A DNA stretch of 64,000 nucleotides from Semisulcospira habei (GCA_036245525.1 BTPG01000005.1:212921992-212985991), one strand, 5' to 3'. Counted from the first letter of the stretch, positions 46,010 to 58,054 are shown. Numbers and translations: made by a program. The notes: generated by a model not told the origin, from the sequence alone.

Positions 46010-47008
46010 GGGGGGGTGCACTGTAGGCAGGTCTTGCTTACAGACTACCATGCATATATATTTTTCAAACGTTGTTTTAAGTATTCTAATGATAGAGGGG
46101 GAGGTGGGGGGGGGGGGGTAAGTGTGGGGGGGGGGGGGTAAGTGTGGGGGGGGAGGTGGGGGGGGGGCTTCTATTACTGCTCAAAGTGTTTTAGGACATT
46201 AATCTTAGCATGAAATGATGCAAACTAAATGGAAACGTCTGGTCCGGCGTTTTGTAGTGAGACAACACAATTTTGGCAGATTTATTTTTTTGTTGATTCT
46301 TTTTTCTAGTTTTAGTTTTTCTCCAAAGCCCGGAAATTGACTGTAGCTAGTTACTGACCTGCGTGCTAACTTGATCCGTAGCGCAGCGCCACCTACCGCT
46401 CGCCTCAAAGCCGCTTGTAACAGACTTTATACGGAGAAAACCGCCCAAGGAAGAAAGAAACACGTTTAGAAAAGACAGTTACCACGCAGTTTATGCCTCT
46501 TGCTGACACCACGTTGAATCCATGTTCCCAGGAAAGCTAGGGCTTGTTGATGCTGAATTGATGAAACAGTTTCCGTCATCGGGCACTCAGCGGGTTAATC
46601 CAAAGTAGCATTGTGTAACTGTCTTTTCTAAGCGTGTTTCTTTCTTTTAGGCTAGCTTTATACAGTTGATGTCACTCGGGATCATCCATAACGCTTGACG
46701 TGGCGGACCCAAAGTGAGAAAATCACATCCGCTGCACCACCGCAGTCTCTTTGTTTGTTTTTCAATCGAAGCCAGAGTTTGGCTGGGCGTGGCGGAGGTC
46801 CTGGTTATGACGTGGCAACAAGCGGGAGCGCGAGACCAGCACGAGTGACGGCGGTTACATGATCATTACGTCAGCAGTCCTTAAATCCCCGTCCAAACTA
46901 GCGTGCCCGTGTGCGTGCGTGTGTATGCGTGCATGCTTACGTATGTGTACGCTCGCGCGCGTGTGTGCGTATGCGTATGTTTGTGTGTGTGTGTGTGTGT
47001 GCGTGTGT

Positions 47009-47086
<78 letters not shown>

Positions 47087-47550
47087 TGTATCTCCCTATT
47101 CCTAATTTAAGCAGCTATGTGCTGTTGTGCTGTCATACAAACAGAAGCATAAATTGGTCAGCTGATCAAACAGAAAGAAGGGGAGAAAGAGAATGAATAC
47201 CGATTGAATGAACGAAAGCAAGAATGAATGAATGAATGAATGAATGAATGAATGAATGAATGAATGGAAGGAAGGGTGATTGGGTGGGTAGGTGGGTGGG
47301 TGGTTAATTGTGTGAGTGAATGCATGATCCCCATCGATCCATCCATCATTCATCCATCCATCCATCCATTCATCCATCCATCCACCCATCCAAGGGCATG
47401 GATGCGGTGCCCTCGGTGATACAAATGCAGTCTTGGTCAGTGAATTCAAATCGCGCTACACGGACATGTTTTCTACTGGAGTTAGAATCCTGATGAACAA
47501 TTGACTGAGATGAACTGGACTGCGGTGTGGCCAAACCAGTTTTCTCCACA
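46010..47550. other. No gene seen; microsatellites
   Basis: G-rich repeats 46096-46168, (GT)n at 46980-47084, (AATG)n at 47222-47264 and (ATCC)n at 47335-47392. A half family D hairpin lies near 46486-46508. Confidence 0.6.
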
Positions 47551-47557
47551 AGAACAC

Positions 47558-47694
47558 GCCCAGTGGGCGAAGGGTCCACGGGCATACGTTAGCCGGGCTT
47601 GGCCCGAGCACAGTCGTGTTCAGGTAGTGTAATCCTCCGTCGTGCGCGGGCCAACGATGGCCGACATCGGCCCAGGGACATTGTGCGTACTTGG
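47558..47694. mobile_element. Hairpin element family C, diverged
   Basis: gcccagtgggcgaagggtcc..ccgggcttggccc and ggccgacatcggccc..gtgcgtacttgg form an imperfect foldback. Confidence 0.5.
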
Positions 47695-47792
47695 ATGACA
47701 CACACTTGTCTCTTGTATGACAGTAATGACGAGCAAAGCGCGCAAATGTAACCATGTCTTGGCACGCGCAGTCGCAGAACAAACCTCGAATT

Positions 47793-47904
47793 CCCAGTAA
47801 GCAGAAGACCACCAGGCCGATGTCGATCGCAGTGGGCAAGCGCACGGCTGTGAGCGCCCAGCCCACTGCAGCCGACGTCGGCCGGAGGACTTTTGCTTAC
47901 TGGG
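47793..47904. mobile_element. Hairpin element family C
   Basis: cccagtaagcagaagaccacc and ggaggacttttgcttactggg, with inner gatcgcagtgggc / gcccactgcagc. 112 bp. Confidence 0.75.
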
Positions 47905-48058
47905 TGGTCCCCTACTCTGAGAGTGCAAATGTTTTCCTATCTTCATTGACCAGCAGGAAAAACAAATGTCATCGTGCTTACTCCCAGACGGAAAACCATA
48001 ACCAAGGACATTGCTGACTGGAGGACTGCGTGGACAGTTGTGTTCACTTTACCTGGTA

Positions 48059-48400
48059 TTACCTCATTCAGCCAGACGCACGGTATTTCCACAATTTTGG
48101 AGGCGTCATCTAACGACTATGCACCTGTTGCAGGAGATGGATCGACCATGATAATTCAAGGGTAGTGCCAGATTAGGCGCCAAGCTAATCTGCCACTACC
48201 CTTGAATTACCATGATCGTGTCGGCGCCAAGCTAATCTGGCACTACCCTTGAATTATCATGGTCGTGTCGGCGCCAAGCTAATCTGGCACTACCCTTGAA
48301 TTATCATGGTCGTGTCGGCGCCAAGCTAATCTGGCACTGCCCTTGAATTATCATGGTCGACCCATCCCCTGCTGTAGTGCGTCAGGGCTGAATGGGTTAA
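48059..48400 (+). mobile_element. TTAA hairpin element family A with four right arms
   Basis: Left terminus ttacctcattcagcc (TTAC), one left arm (48136-48175), then four right arms. The last three are in 47-bp units starting tgtcggcgcc at 48219, 48266 and 48313. Ends ggctgaatgggttaa at 48400. Confidence 0.93.
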
Positions 48401-48934
48401 CTCATTAGCAACACGTGCAGGTCGCGAGAAACGGACGCATCGTTGTGAATGAAGTGTAGAGGCTACTGATGCCTCGACGCACACAATCTGAAGGCAGGCC
48501 GAGTACATATTGTGAAGAAAATTGCTTTCGTCACCCGTAATCTGCGCTGAAAAAGGTCAACATTTGTTTTTCCTCGCTCGAAAAATGAAAGTGTTTCTGT
48601 TGTATCTATCAAATAGATTTTGAGAAAAAAAAAAGTTTACAAGAAAGTAACACGGAAAGGTCATGGCAGATCTTCTAGAAGCGATAAAGTGACCGTTATT
48701 GACAACCCCCAATTTATCATGTAACGGGTAATTTTATACCATTCGCGGGGCAATTTCAAAGGCGATAACACGCTTTGCGACTGTTTACCTGACAACGAAA
48801 TTTCTACCCCTAGCGACCATGACCTAAACGGGCATACAGTAATACATGACAATACAGTCATGTCTGCCCTAGTTTGGAGGGTTTTCTGTCTCTTCTTAGG
48901 AAAAAGTGCGTGCGTGTGTGTGTGTGTGTGTGTG

Positions 48935-49010
<76 letters not shown>

Positions 49011-49017
49011 TGTGTGT

Positions 49018-49058
<41 letters not shown>

Positions 49059-49199
49059 TGTGTATTTCAGTCGTGAATATACACATACTTCTTTCTTAAT
49101 TAAACACAGAGATCAGTATTTCTTGCCGCGGAAACGCTCTGGGAAATTATGAGGTGACCGGTCCGACGCAAAATGCTGCATCAACCATCAAAGCTGTTT
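48401..49199. other. No gene seen; (GT)n microsatellite
   Basis: (GT)n with GTGTGG and TTTTT interruptions at 48912-49068. Rest unassigned. Confidence 0.6.
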
Positions 49200-49279
49200 T
49201 TAACTCTTTTGAGACGAACGGCATTCGGATACGCGGCTTAAACCGCGTATCCGGATGCCGTTCGTCTCGAATGGGTTAA
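49200..49279. mobile_element. Hairpin element family B, intact
   Basis: TTAACTCTTTTGAGACGAACG, core attcggatacgcggctta, mirrored by ccgcgtatccggatgccg and gtctcgaatgggttaa. An 80-bp near-perfect palindrome with TTAA at both ends. Confidence 0.88.
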
Positions 49280-49529
49280 CCTAGCTAGTAGATCAAGCGC
49301 TTGGAGTCCCTGATATATTACAAACGTATATGAGTCGTGGCGCACGCTAAACGACAGAAATATTAAAAAAGAAAGGAAGGAACCAGAGACGCAACCTACC
49401 TGGCGCTCCTATGTCACCATAAACTCATGTAGAATGTTCTAGTCAATTCACAGGCCAGTGACAGCTACTACGATGTGAAAGATTTTCGACTTCCCGTCAT
49501 TTTGTCAAAAAGATTTTGGGATAAATAGA

Positions 49530-50105
49530 TTGCACGTCATTAGTATAAAATGACGGCACCAAGAAAACATTTACGTCACTTGACAGCAAGATAACGTCAT
49601 ATTCTCGGTGACGACTCGATGTTTTACGTCACTCATCGCAGTACTAACATTTGACGTATTAAAAGATCAGACTTTGCCATTTTCTTGCTGATTTTCACAC
49701 CTACGGCTTACAGGTCACAATTTCACATATCCTATTCTAGAGCCGGGACAAACAGCAGGCTTATGCAAACACTGTTTATGAAAAATTAAACAGGTATTAA
49801 TGAGAAGATAGATTTTTTTCGTAAAAGAAAAATTATACAAATGACTCCGAAAGAGTGGTGCAGAAACTTGTCTGATTTTCACACCTAGGGCATACAGGTC
49901 ACAATTGATCTAATCGTACCCGACAGCCGAGACAAACTGTAGGCTTATGTAAATACCGTACATGAAAATCATGCGATTATTAATGAGAAGATTGGGGTTT
50001 TTTTTGTGTGTAAAAAAGATTCAATTGTTTTAAGCTTAATCCAAAATAATTCGTGAAATTAATCTAAAAACATGAAATTATTTTTTGAAAATATATTTAA
50101 TAATC
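49530..50105. repeat. Dispersed repeat, relative of 33.64-34.69 kb
   Basis: See 33640-34690; shared order of conserved blocks. Confidence 0.7.
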
Positions 50106-50131
50106 AATCAAAAGGTTCTAGAGGTACAATT

Positions 50132-50309
50132 AGGCATTAAACCGTCTGTGTTGGGTTACTTCGAGGGTTACATCGTGGTATTGTAGTCCGATGAAGATGA
50201 TCATCAGACCGACGCGCCGCCGAAGGCACGGAGGTCTAATAATCAGTTTCAGCGGACCACAAACCACAATGTAACCCGAGAAGTCACCCAACGCAGACGG
50301 TTCAATGCC
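50132..50309. mobile_element. Foldback element family E
   Basis: ggcattaaaccgtctgtg..ttgggttacttcgaggg pairs with the right end cccgagaagtcacccaa..cgcagacggttcaatgcc; the inner part also pairs. 178 bp. Confidence 0.75.
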
Positions 50310-51124
50310 ATTGTCGTTCAGTCTAAATTACGCACTATTTGAAGCCTCGAATGTTTGTCTGAAGTCAGGAGTAAAACGCTAAATATTTCTGACGTCAGGC
50401 TGTATTTTCTGGGAAATATACAGGAGACGCGACTCTTTGTGAATTTACCCGCGGTGCTGCTTCTAAGCAGCCAGTGACTGTGACAATATCAGAATCTGTA
50501 GCAATGAAGTGCTGACTTTTCTTACTGGGTTCAAGTGATAGAACTTCTTAATTTTGTGCGCAGGACAGCGTGGCAAGCGACTGGATATACGGTAGTTCTG
50601 ATTTCGTACATGATACATGTATTGGTGGCATCTTTCGCCAACCGGTACTGAGCTCATACACGCATTCCACAATGACTCGATCTTTCCAACAAAACTCCTG
50701 AAATGTCATAGATCTGTCACATTTTCTTCTTTATTTGTCTTTCTCTCTTATTGCACAAGTATAGTCAATTTTCACGCGAAAACTACGTGGTATCTCGAGT
50801 CCCTTGAAATGTCGTGCAAGCGGTATTGAGGGGAGGGAAGAGGGACTCCTGGCATGATGAAGTCATAATGCATGAGTTGTTTGTTTGTCAATAAATAGGT
50901 AGATACAAACCAAGTCCCTGGGAGGACAACTCTGGGAGGAAAACTCCCTCAGCCCATGTACGGACAATTTCCTTTTCATGGGCACATAATCGCGTGTGTA
51001 AATTTCTAGCTTTTAACGGCCTTGGGGTGTGTGTGTGTGTATGTATGTGTGTGTGTGTGTGTGTGTGTGGGGGGGGGGGGTGGTGGTGGTATGGAGCATT
51101 ACCACTGCCGTAAAATCAAACGAT

Positions 51125-51198
<74 letters not shown>

Positions 51199-51495
51199 GG
51201 GGCGAATGGGGGGCGGGGAGGGGGTGAGGGGGGGTTGGGGCAGACAGGAAGCTTGCATCCCCGCCGCCAGATTCAAGCAGCCTATCTTGTAGAACGCCAG
51301 AACTCATGAAGAGTAACCAAACAGTTTATGAGTTAGAACACACGAGTTGTGTACAGTTCTGTTATGTTCTTCAGGTGTATAGGCATGGACGCATTTCTAT
51401 GGGAAGTTAGCATGAAATCCATTTTTGTGACACTTTTTGTGTAGCGGGTTCACTTGTAAAATGCATATACAGTTGTGTGTGTATGACAGGTGACG
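50310..51495. other. No gene seen; (GT)n tracts
   Basis: (GT)n at 51027-51068 and 51125-51197, G-rich sequence 51200-51240. Confidence 0.6.
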
Positions 51496-51709
51496 TTAAC
51501 TCATTCAGCCCGGGCCACGAATTTCCCCATTTTTGGAGGCGTCATCTAACGACTATGCACCTGTTGCAGGAGATGCATCGACCATGATAATTCAAGGGCA
51601 GTGTCAGATTAGCTTGGCGCCGACAGGCGCCAAGCTAACCTGGCACTGCCCTTGAATTATCATGGTCGATCCATCTCCTGCTGCAGTGCGTCAAGGCTGA
51701 ATGAGTTAA
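51496..51709 (+). mobile_element. TTAA hairpin element family A, just upstream of the IgGFc-type gene
   Basis: TTAACTCATTCAGCCC and GGCTGAATGAGTTAA. Hairpin 51567-51675 (AGATTAGC / GCTAACCT, loop GACA). 214 bp. Its right end is 38 bp before the start codon at 51748. Confidence 0.9.
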
Positions 51710-51747
51710 GTTGTATTTCAGGTCCGGTTCCTACAAGACTGCGAGTC

Positions 51748-51823
51748 ATGAAACGTCCAGTGACGGTGACCACAGTGAGGGCGATGGTGCTACTCGCTCT
51801 ACTCTTTGGATCCACGGAAAGCG
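51748..51823 (+). CDS. IgGFc-type secreted protein, exon 1 (signal peptide)
   Basis: ATG at 51748 begins MKRPVTVTTVRAMVLLALLF followed by GSTES. This is a signal peptide with a basic start, a hydrophobic core (AMVLLALLF) and a small-residue cleavage area. The donor is G|GTAGGT at 51823/51824, leaving phase 1. A possible acceptor (tgtatttcag, ending 51720) lies just upstream, so an untranslated 5' exon is likely. Joined with 52562-53270, 59623-59992 and 63333-63539 it gives one 453-residue ORF with no phase error. Proteins with this domain are secreted; in vertebrates the domain occurs in IgGFc-binding protein, a mucus component, and molluscs and other invertebrates have many small family members, perhaps in mucus or defence. 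The function here is inferred from the domain only. Confidence 0.8.
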
Positions 51824-51941
51824 GTAGGTGATCGCCGACAATAAGAGAGTAACAAGAAAAGAATAACAAAAACGAGAATAACAAGAATGAGAATAACAAG
51901 AATGATGACCGAAAAAATGACTGCTGAGAATAACACGATAA

Positions 51942-52103
51942 GGATCGACCATGAGAGTCAAGGGTGATGCCAAAATAGCTTGGCACCTAGACGCGCCAAC
52001 AACCCTCGCACTGTAATGGTCGATGTATTTTATGACCCATAATTGTGTCTTTAGAAAGGAACTCTGAATTTGGAAAGTTGGCTCTTAAGGCTCAGCTTGT
52101 TAA
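51942..52103 (-). mobile_element. Family A copy, eroded left end
   Basis: ggatcgaccatgagagtcaagg, aatagcttggcacc and a damaged right arm (cgcactgtaatggtcgat), ending in TTAA shared with the next copy. In intron 1 of the IgGFc-type gene. Confidence 0.7.
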
Positions 52104-52235
52104 ACCATTTAGCCCTGACGTACAACATCCCTTGACAGAATTATCATGTCCATCCATCTCCTGCAACTGCCACTTTGTCGTTTCGGTGACCACTTGAACA
52201 TTTGCAAAATGTCGCCTCGGGGTTACATGGGTTAA
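52100..52235 (-). mobile_element. Family A copy with hairpin deleted
   Basis: TTAAACCATTTAGCCCTGACG at the left and ggggttacatgggttaa at the right, keeping both termini and the long flank but almost no arms. 136 bp. Confidence 0.75.
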
Positions 52236-52420
52236 CATGATTGCAATGCGGGGGGGGGGGGGGGGGGGGGGGGTGGGGGGAGGGGGGGATTGGGAGGGGG
52301 GAATGAATAGAATTGGTGTCGTTTGTAACACCTCACTTTTGTGTCAATAAAGTGTGATTTTGTCCCTTCTGGACGAGGACACACTACTTATATTAACAAC
52401 AGTATTGTGTCATAACATGA
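52236..52420. repeat. Duplicated intron segment (copy at 57.80-58.00 kb)
   Basis: aacatgattgcaatgcgggg, G tracts, aataaagtgtgatttt, cttatattaacaacagtattgtgtc; the same order occurs at 57803-58010. Confidence 0.75.
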
Positions 52421-52561
52421 CTGCCAAACGTAGAAAATGCAAAGAGATAACTAACAAAAAACCAAAGAAAAGCTCGCTTGAAAGGACGAGCACAGAGCGT
52501 GTTTCTTTCTTTGCTCGTCATTTCATTGTAAAATTGTCGTTCTTTCCCCCTCTGTTAGCAG

Positions 52562-53270
52562 TGTCCATCACAACGCGCGGGACGAAGTTCTTCCTCTCCT
52601 TCCCCAGACATTCCACACTGACCGGCGTGACCGTGACGCAGCAGCTGGTCATCTCCAACCCCACTAACGTGTCCGTCACGGCCCGCGTCTGGTGTCCGCT
52701 GTTATCAGGTGCAGGCACCACTCAGAGTTCAACCGTACCTGCTGGCGGAATGTGGTCCTCGTCATGGGGCACTAGCCTCCTCCATCTGGGAAGTGCGGCC
52801 AGGGAAAACAAGGGAGTGTTCGTGACGGCCACGGGTCCTGTTGAGGTGCAGGTGCTCTCCATGTCGACGGGGGGTTTCTTTTATTCACGGGGGAGCTACT
52901 CTGCCCTCCCGCGCGAGGCCCTCTCTGGTAAATACGTCATTGCTACACATTGCGAAATTAATGATTGCTTTTGCCAGATTGTCGTCACGGAAAATAACAC
53001 TAACGTCTGCGTTCGTCTGCATCTTCCAAGTGGCGGACCAATGAACTTTAACGGATCAACTTATGCTCACAATGACGTCATCTCCACGAGTGGTGACGCT
53101 GGTCACGTGATACAGATCACGTGCAATCTGTGTGACTTTTCTGGGTCGCTGGTGCAGGCGTCTCGCGCTGTGGCCGTGATAGCCGGGGGTCAGTTAACAG
53201 GGATTGGAACGGTGTATCCCAAAGATCTTGTCGTGGAGCAGTTTCTGCCAACAGAGACTTTCGGTACAAG
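52562..53270 (+). CDS. IgGFc-binding N-terminal domain, exon 2
   Basis: Acceptor tctttccccctctgttagcag, first two bases complete Val, then SITTRGTKFFLSFPRHSTL. This matches the start of the IgGFc-binding-protein N-terminal domain (G-T-K/E-F-F). Further blocks: LVISNPTNVSVTARVW, VFVTATGPVEVQVLSM, GKYVIATHCEINDCFCQIVV and VYPKDLVVEQFLPTETFGT. N-glycosylation sequons NVS and NGS are present, with several Cys. Donor CAAG|GTACGG at 53270/53271, phase 2. The long open frame upstream of 52562 is intronic read-through. Confidence 0.9.
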
Positions 53271-53732
53271 GTACGGGTTTCTTTCTGATTTCGATTGTCT
53301 ACCCTAGATGTGCCACATGCCCAATAATGTAACCTACGTCCAAGACGAACAACATTTTGGCAAAAGCCAGTATTTCGATTTTTATGAAAATAAAACCAAA
53401 GAAACAAACAGTTGAAATACATTGTAACACAATACAATCTCGCTTTTCACAGAATGGATGCTACTTGATATTGTAGTGGCTGTTTAGAAAAGATGGACTT
53501 ACTGTCATTGGCCAAATCAGGACAGATAGTTGGGCAAATACGTTAGAGCCCGCGAAACCAGCACACACCTTGCCGAGTATTAGATGTTTTGATGCGCGAC
53601 AAAAGTATGGCTTTTGGTCAGATCGAGACATGTCGCTAAAAAAAAAAGAATTATAATGATATAAACGAAACGCGAAGCGTTGTATTTATTCGCGACAGTG
53701 GAGATGTAACCAAACTCTATAGTTTAAAGCAA

Positions 53733-53945
53733 CTAACCCACTGAGCCCGAGCACCCTACTGTAGGATACTGACTGACCATGATAATTAAAGGGTAGTGGC
53801 AGATTAGCTTGGCGCCTGAAGGCGCCAAGCTAATCTGGCACTACCCTTGAATTATTATGGTCAATCTACCTCCTGCAACTGGTACATAGTCGTTCAGTAG
53901 CACTTCCAAAATTTGTGAAAAGCACCCGTGGGACTAAAAGGGATG
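53733..53945 (-). mobile_element. TTAA hairpin element family A
   Basis: ctaacccactgagcccg, hairpin 53765-53870 (AGATTAGC / GCTAATCT, loop TGAA), long flank on the right, end gggactaaaaggg. In intron 2. Confidence 0.85.
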
Positions 53946-54071
53946 AGCAACATATGTGTCTCGATTCACTACTGCAGAAGAGTCATTTCGATAAAAACAA
54001 ACAAACAAAGAGGGTTACTTAGCCGCGACTGTCAGACATGTCTCGGTGCCGAGGCAGCTTCACTCAAACAT

Positions 54072-54478
54072 GGCGCAGCGGTAAAAGCGCTTGCCACCAA
54101 TGCAAGAGGTGTGAGGTTCGATACCCGGTTCCGGCGTCGGACTTTTCTCCTCTAGTAAGTGTCACCATTAATTCGGGCGGACCGTCGGGGGTTCTTTCTC
54201 CGGGTACTCCGGCTCTTTCCTCCCCCACGAATTCGGTATTAATTTCAGTCCACTTAATCAAATTTCATAAACTATAAAAAAACGACTTAAATTTCCAAAA
54301 TTTTCAGTAGCTCGCTTGAGCTTGCCCTTAGCACCACGTGAATGTTCTGTGTTTATGTACAGTGTGTGAGGGAATGCGCGTTATTTCACGTGAGCGTGCT
54401 TGTTGGGTTCAGTTCACGGCTATGTCCTGCGCATTGGGTTATATTATAAATATGAGAAATGCGCCATATAAATACTAT

Positions 54479-54531
<53 letters not shown>
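54072..54531 (+). mobile_element. tRNA-derived SINE with (ATT)n tail
   Basis: Starts GGCGCAGCGGTAAAAGCGC (box A), box B GAGGTTCGATACC, long body, 3' end gaaatgcgccatataaatac then (TTA)n. AAACAT flanks it at 54066-54071 and 54532-54537, and the related intron 3 segment at about 60540 lacks it. Confidence 0.88.
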
Positions 54532-54533
<2 letters not shown>

Positions 54534-54916
54534 ACATGTATGTCATGCACATCTGCACAAGCATTTGGAACAATTAGAATAACGCTCAAAACCACTCATA
54601 CGGCAATTAAAACAAACACCCCGCCCATTAAACTCTTTTACTTTTGTGTGTTTTCTCTCTCCTCTTTGAACTGAGATACACTTCAGTGTTTAGTACAGTA
54701 TGTTTGACTGATGGCACGTACTTCTTGACACGTGTACAGTTTGGTGTGAACATACGATGCAGCAAAGAACACACATGACGTAACAACTATGACGTCATCC
54801 TTCCTTCCTTCATACGAAAAGAAGGCCACAGTCTCACGCTGTATACACGCAAGCGCGAGTGGACGGTTCTGTGCCAACACTAGACAAGCGGGAAAAAACA
54901 CTAACTGAAGCTTCTT

Positions 54917-55130
54917 TTAACGTATTCTGCCGGCGACACACCACAGCAAGATATGGCTCGACCGTGATAGTTCAAGGGTGGTGGCAGAATAGCTTGGCGC
55001 CTTTAGGCGCCAAGCTATTCTGCCACCACCCTTGAACTATCATGGTCGATCTGTCTCCTGAATTGTAATACAGTCCTCAGAGGATAACTCGAAAATGTGA
55101 GTATTCGGAGCCTCGGGGACAATGAGTTAA
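54917..55130 (-). mobile_element. TTAA hairpin element family A, insertion verified by empty site
   Basis: TTAACGTATTCTGCC to GACAATGAGTTAA. Hairpin 54955-55055 (GGCAGAATAGC / GCTATTCTGCC, loop TTTA). The paralogous segment at 60861-60880 reads ctccttttaaagttgaaaac, with a single TTAA. Confidence 0.93.
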
Positions 55131-55740
<610 letters not shown>

Positions 55741-55744
55741 ATAA

Positions 55745-57290
55745 CCTATCGACTGCCATAACCTAGCGACTGCCATAACCTAGTGACAGCCATAACCTAG
55801 TTACTGCCATAACCTGGCGACTGCCATAACCTAGTGACTGCCATAACCTAGCGACTGCCATGACCTAGTTACTGCCATAACCTAGCGACTGCAATAACCT
55901 ACTTACTGCCATAACCTAGCGACTGCCATAACCTAGTGACAGCCATAACCTAGTTACTGCCATAACCTGGCGACTGCCATAACCTAGTGACTGCCATAAC
56001 CTAGCGACTGCCATGACCTAGTTACTGCCATAACCTAGCGACTGCCATAACCTACTTACTGCCATAACCTGGCGACTGCCATAACCTAGCGACTGCCATA
56101 ACCTAGTTACTGCCATAACCTAGCGACTGCCATAACCTAGCGTCTGCCATAACCTAGTTACTGCCATAACCTAGCGACTGCCATAACCTAGTGACTGCCA
56201 TAAACTAGCGACTGCCATAACCTACTTACTGCCATAACCTAGCGACTGCCATAACCTACTTACTGCCATAACCTAGCGACTGCCATAACCTACTTACTGC
56301 CATAACCTAGCGACTGCCATAACCTACTTACTGCCATAACCTAGTTACTGCCATAACCTGGCGACTGCCATAACCTAGCGACTGCCATAACCTAGCGACT
56401 GCCATAACCTAGTGACAGCCATAACCTAGTTACTGCCATAACCTGGCGACTGCCATAACCTAGTGACTGCCATAACCTAGCGACTGCCATGACCTAGTTA
56501 CTGCCATAACCTAGCGACTGCCATAACCTACTTACTGCCATAACCTAGCGACTGCCATAACCTAGTGACAGCCATAACCTAGTTACTGCCATAACCTGGC
56601 GACTGCCATAACCTACTTACTGCCATAACCTAGCGACTGCCATAACCTAGTGACAGCCATAACCTAGTTACTGCCATAACCTGGCGACTGCCACAACCTA
56701 GTGACTGCCATAACCTAGCGACTGCCATGACCTAGTTACTGCCATAACATAGCGACTGCCATAACCTACTTACTGCCATAACCTAGCGACTGCCATAACC
56801 TAGTGACAGCCATAACCTAGTTACTGCCATAACCTGGCGACTGCCATAACCTAGTGACTGCCATAACCTAGCGACTGCCATGACCTAGTTACTGCCATAA
56901 CCTAGCGACTGCCATAACCTACTTACTGCCATAACCTAGCGACTGCCATAACCTAGCGACTGCCATAACCTAGTTACTGCCATAACCTGGCGACTGCCAT
57001 AACCTAGCGACTGCCATAACCTAGTTACTGCCATAACCTAGCGACTGCCATAACCTAGTTACTGCCATAACCTAGCGACTGCCATATCCTAGTGACTGCC
57101 ATAACCTAGCGACTGCCATAACCTAGTTACTGCCATAACCTAGCGACTGCCATAACCTAGTGACTGCCATAACCTAGTTACTGCCATAACCTAGCGACTG
57201 CCATAACCTGGCGACTGCCATAGCCTATAACCTAGCGACTGCCATAACCTATAACCTAGCGACTGCCATAACCTAGCGACTGTCTGGAGC
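55745..57290. repeat. 17-bp minisatellite, ~90 copies, with higher-order pattern
   Basis: Unit gactgccataacctagc. Variants (tactgcc, gacagcc, ccatgacc, cctggc, ctactt) recur in blocks. ccatgacc occurs at 55858, 56011, 56487, 56725 and 56878; all spacings are multiples of 17 and two are exactly 153. Confidence 0.96.
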
Positions 57291-57687
57291 GAGTATTAGT
57301 CTTTTTCTCGTTTATTTTTCATGACGAAAGAGAAGAAAGGCGCTTCATAGTGAACTCGTAGTAGCTGACGAACGCAGTCGGTGCGAGATCCATTAATAGA
57401 AAAGTAGGCCCTCAGAATAATCAGTGCGCTTTTGAAGGGTCAAGGCCGTTCATGTCACACGCTAATCCATAGACTTAATGTTTTGTCTCCACTTTGCCTT
57501 CCTTCTTTGCGCTCATGTGACGTCACGTGTGAATCGAGACCATGATTTTTGTATGTGTAGAATCATCATTTCCTTATATCTGGGGAAAGGGGTTTGGAGG
57601 ATGGGGGTTATGGCGGGGTGTCGCGTTGTGAATCACGTTGGGGAGAGCGGGGGAAAGGGGGGAGTGGCGAGGAGGAGGGGGGAAACA

Positions 57688-57805
57688 GGCACTACATCCC
57701 TTTGACTGAATTATCATTGTCGATCATTCCCCTTTCACTGGCACTTAGTCGTTAGGTGACCCCTCCAACATTTGGAAAATGCCGCCTTAGGGTTAAATGG
57801 GTTAA
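57688..57805 (-). mobile_element. Family A partial copy
   Basis: ggcactacatccctttgac, ttatcattgtcgatc, then long flank (cttagtcgttagg) and terminus gggttaaatgggttaa. The left half is missing. Confidence 0.7.
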
Positions 57806-58054
57806 CATGGTTGCAGTGCGGGGAGGCTGGAGAGGGGGGGGGGGGTGGGTGGGTGGGTGGAGGGGGGGGGGCGGAAGACTAGAAGCCTCAATTTTGTGTA
57901 AATGAAGTGTGATTTGTTTCCTTTCTGTTTGATGCACGGGATCTAAAATATAATTCTGTGGACGAGAACACACTGCTTATATTGACAACAGTATTGTGTC
58001 ATAACTCATGACAAATTACCTTCACGTTATTCAACAATCAGATATGACGCTTTT

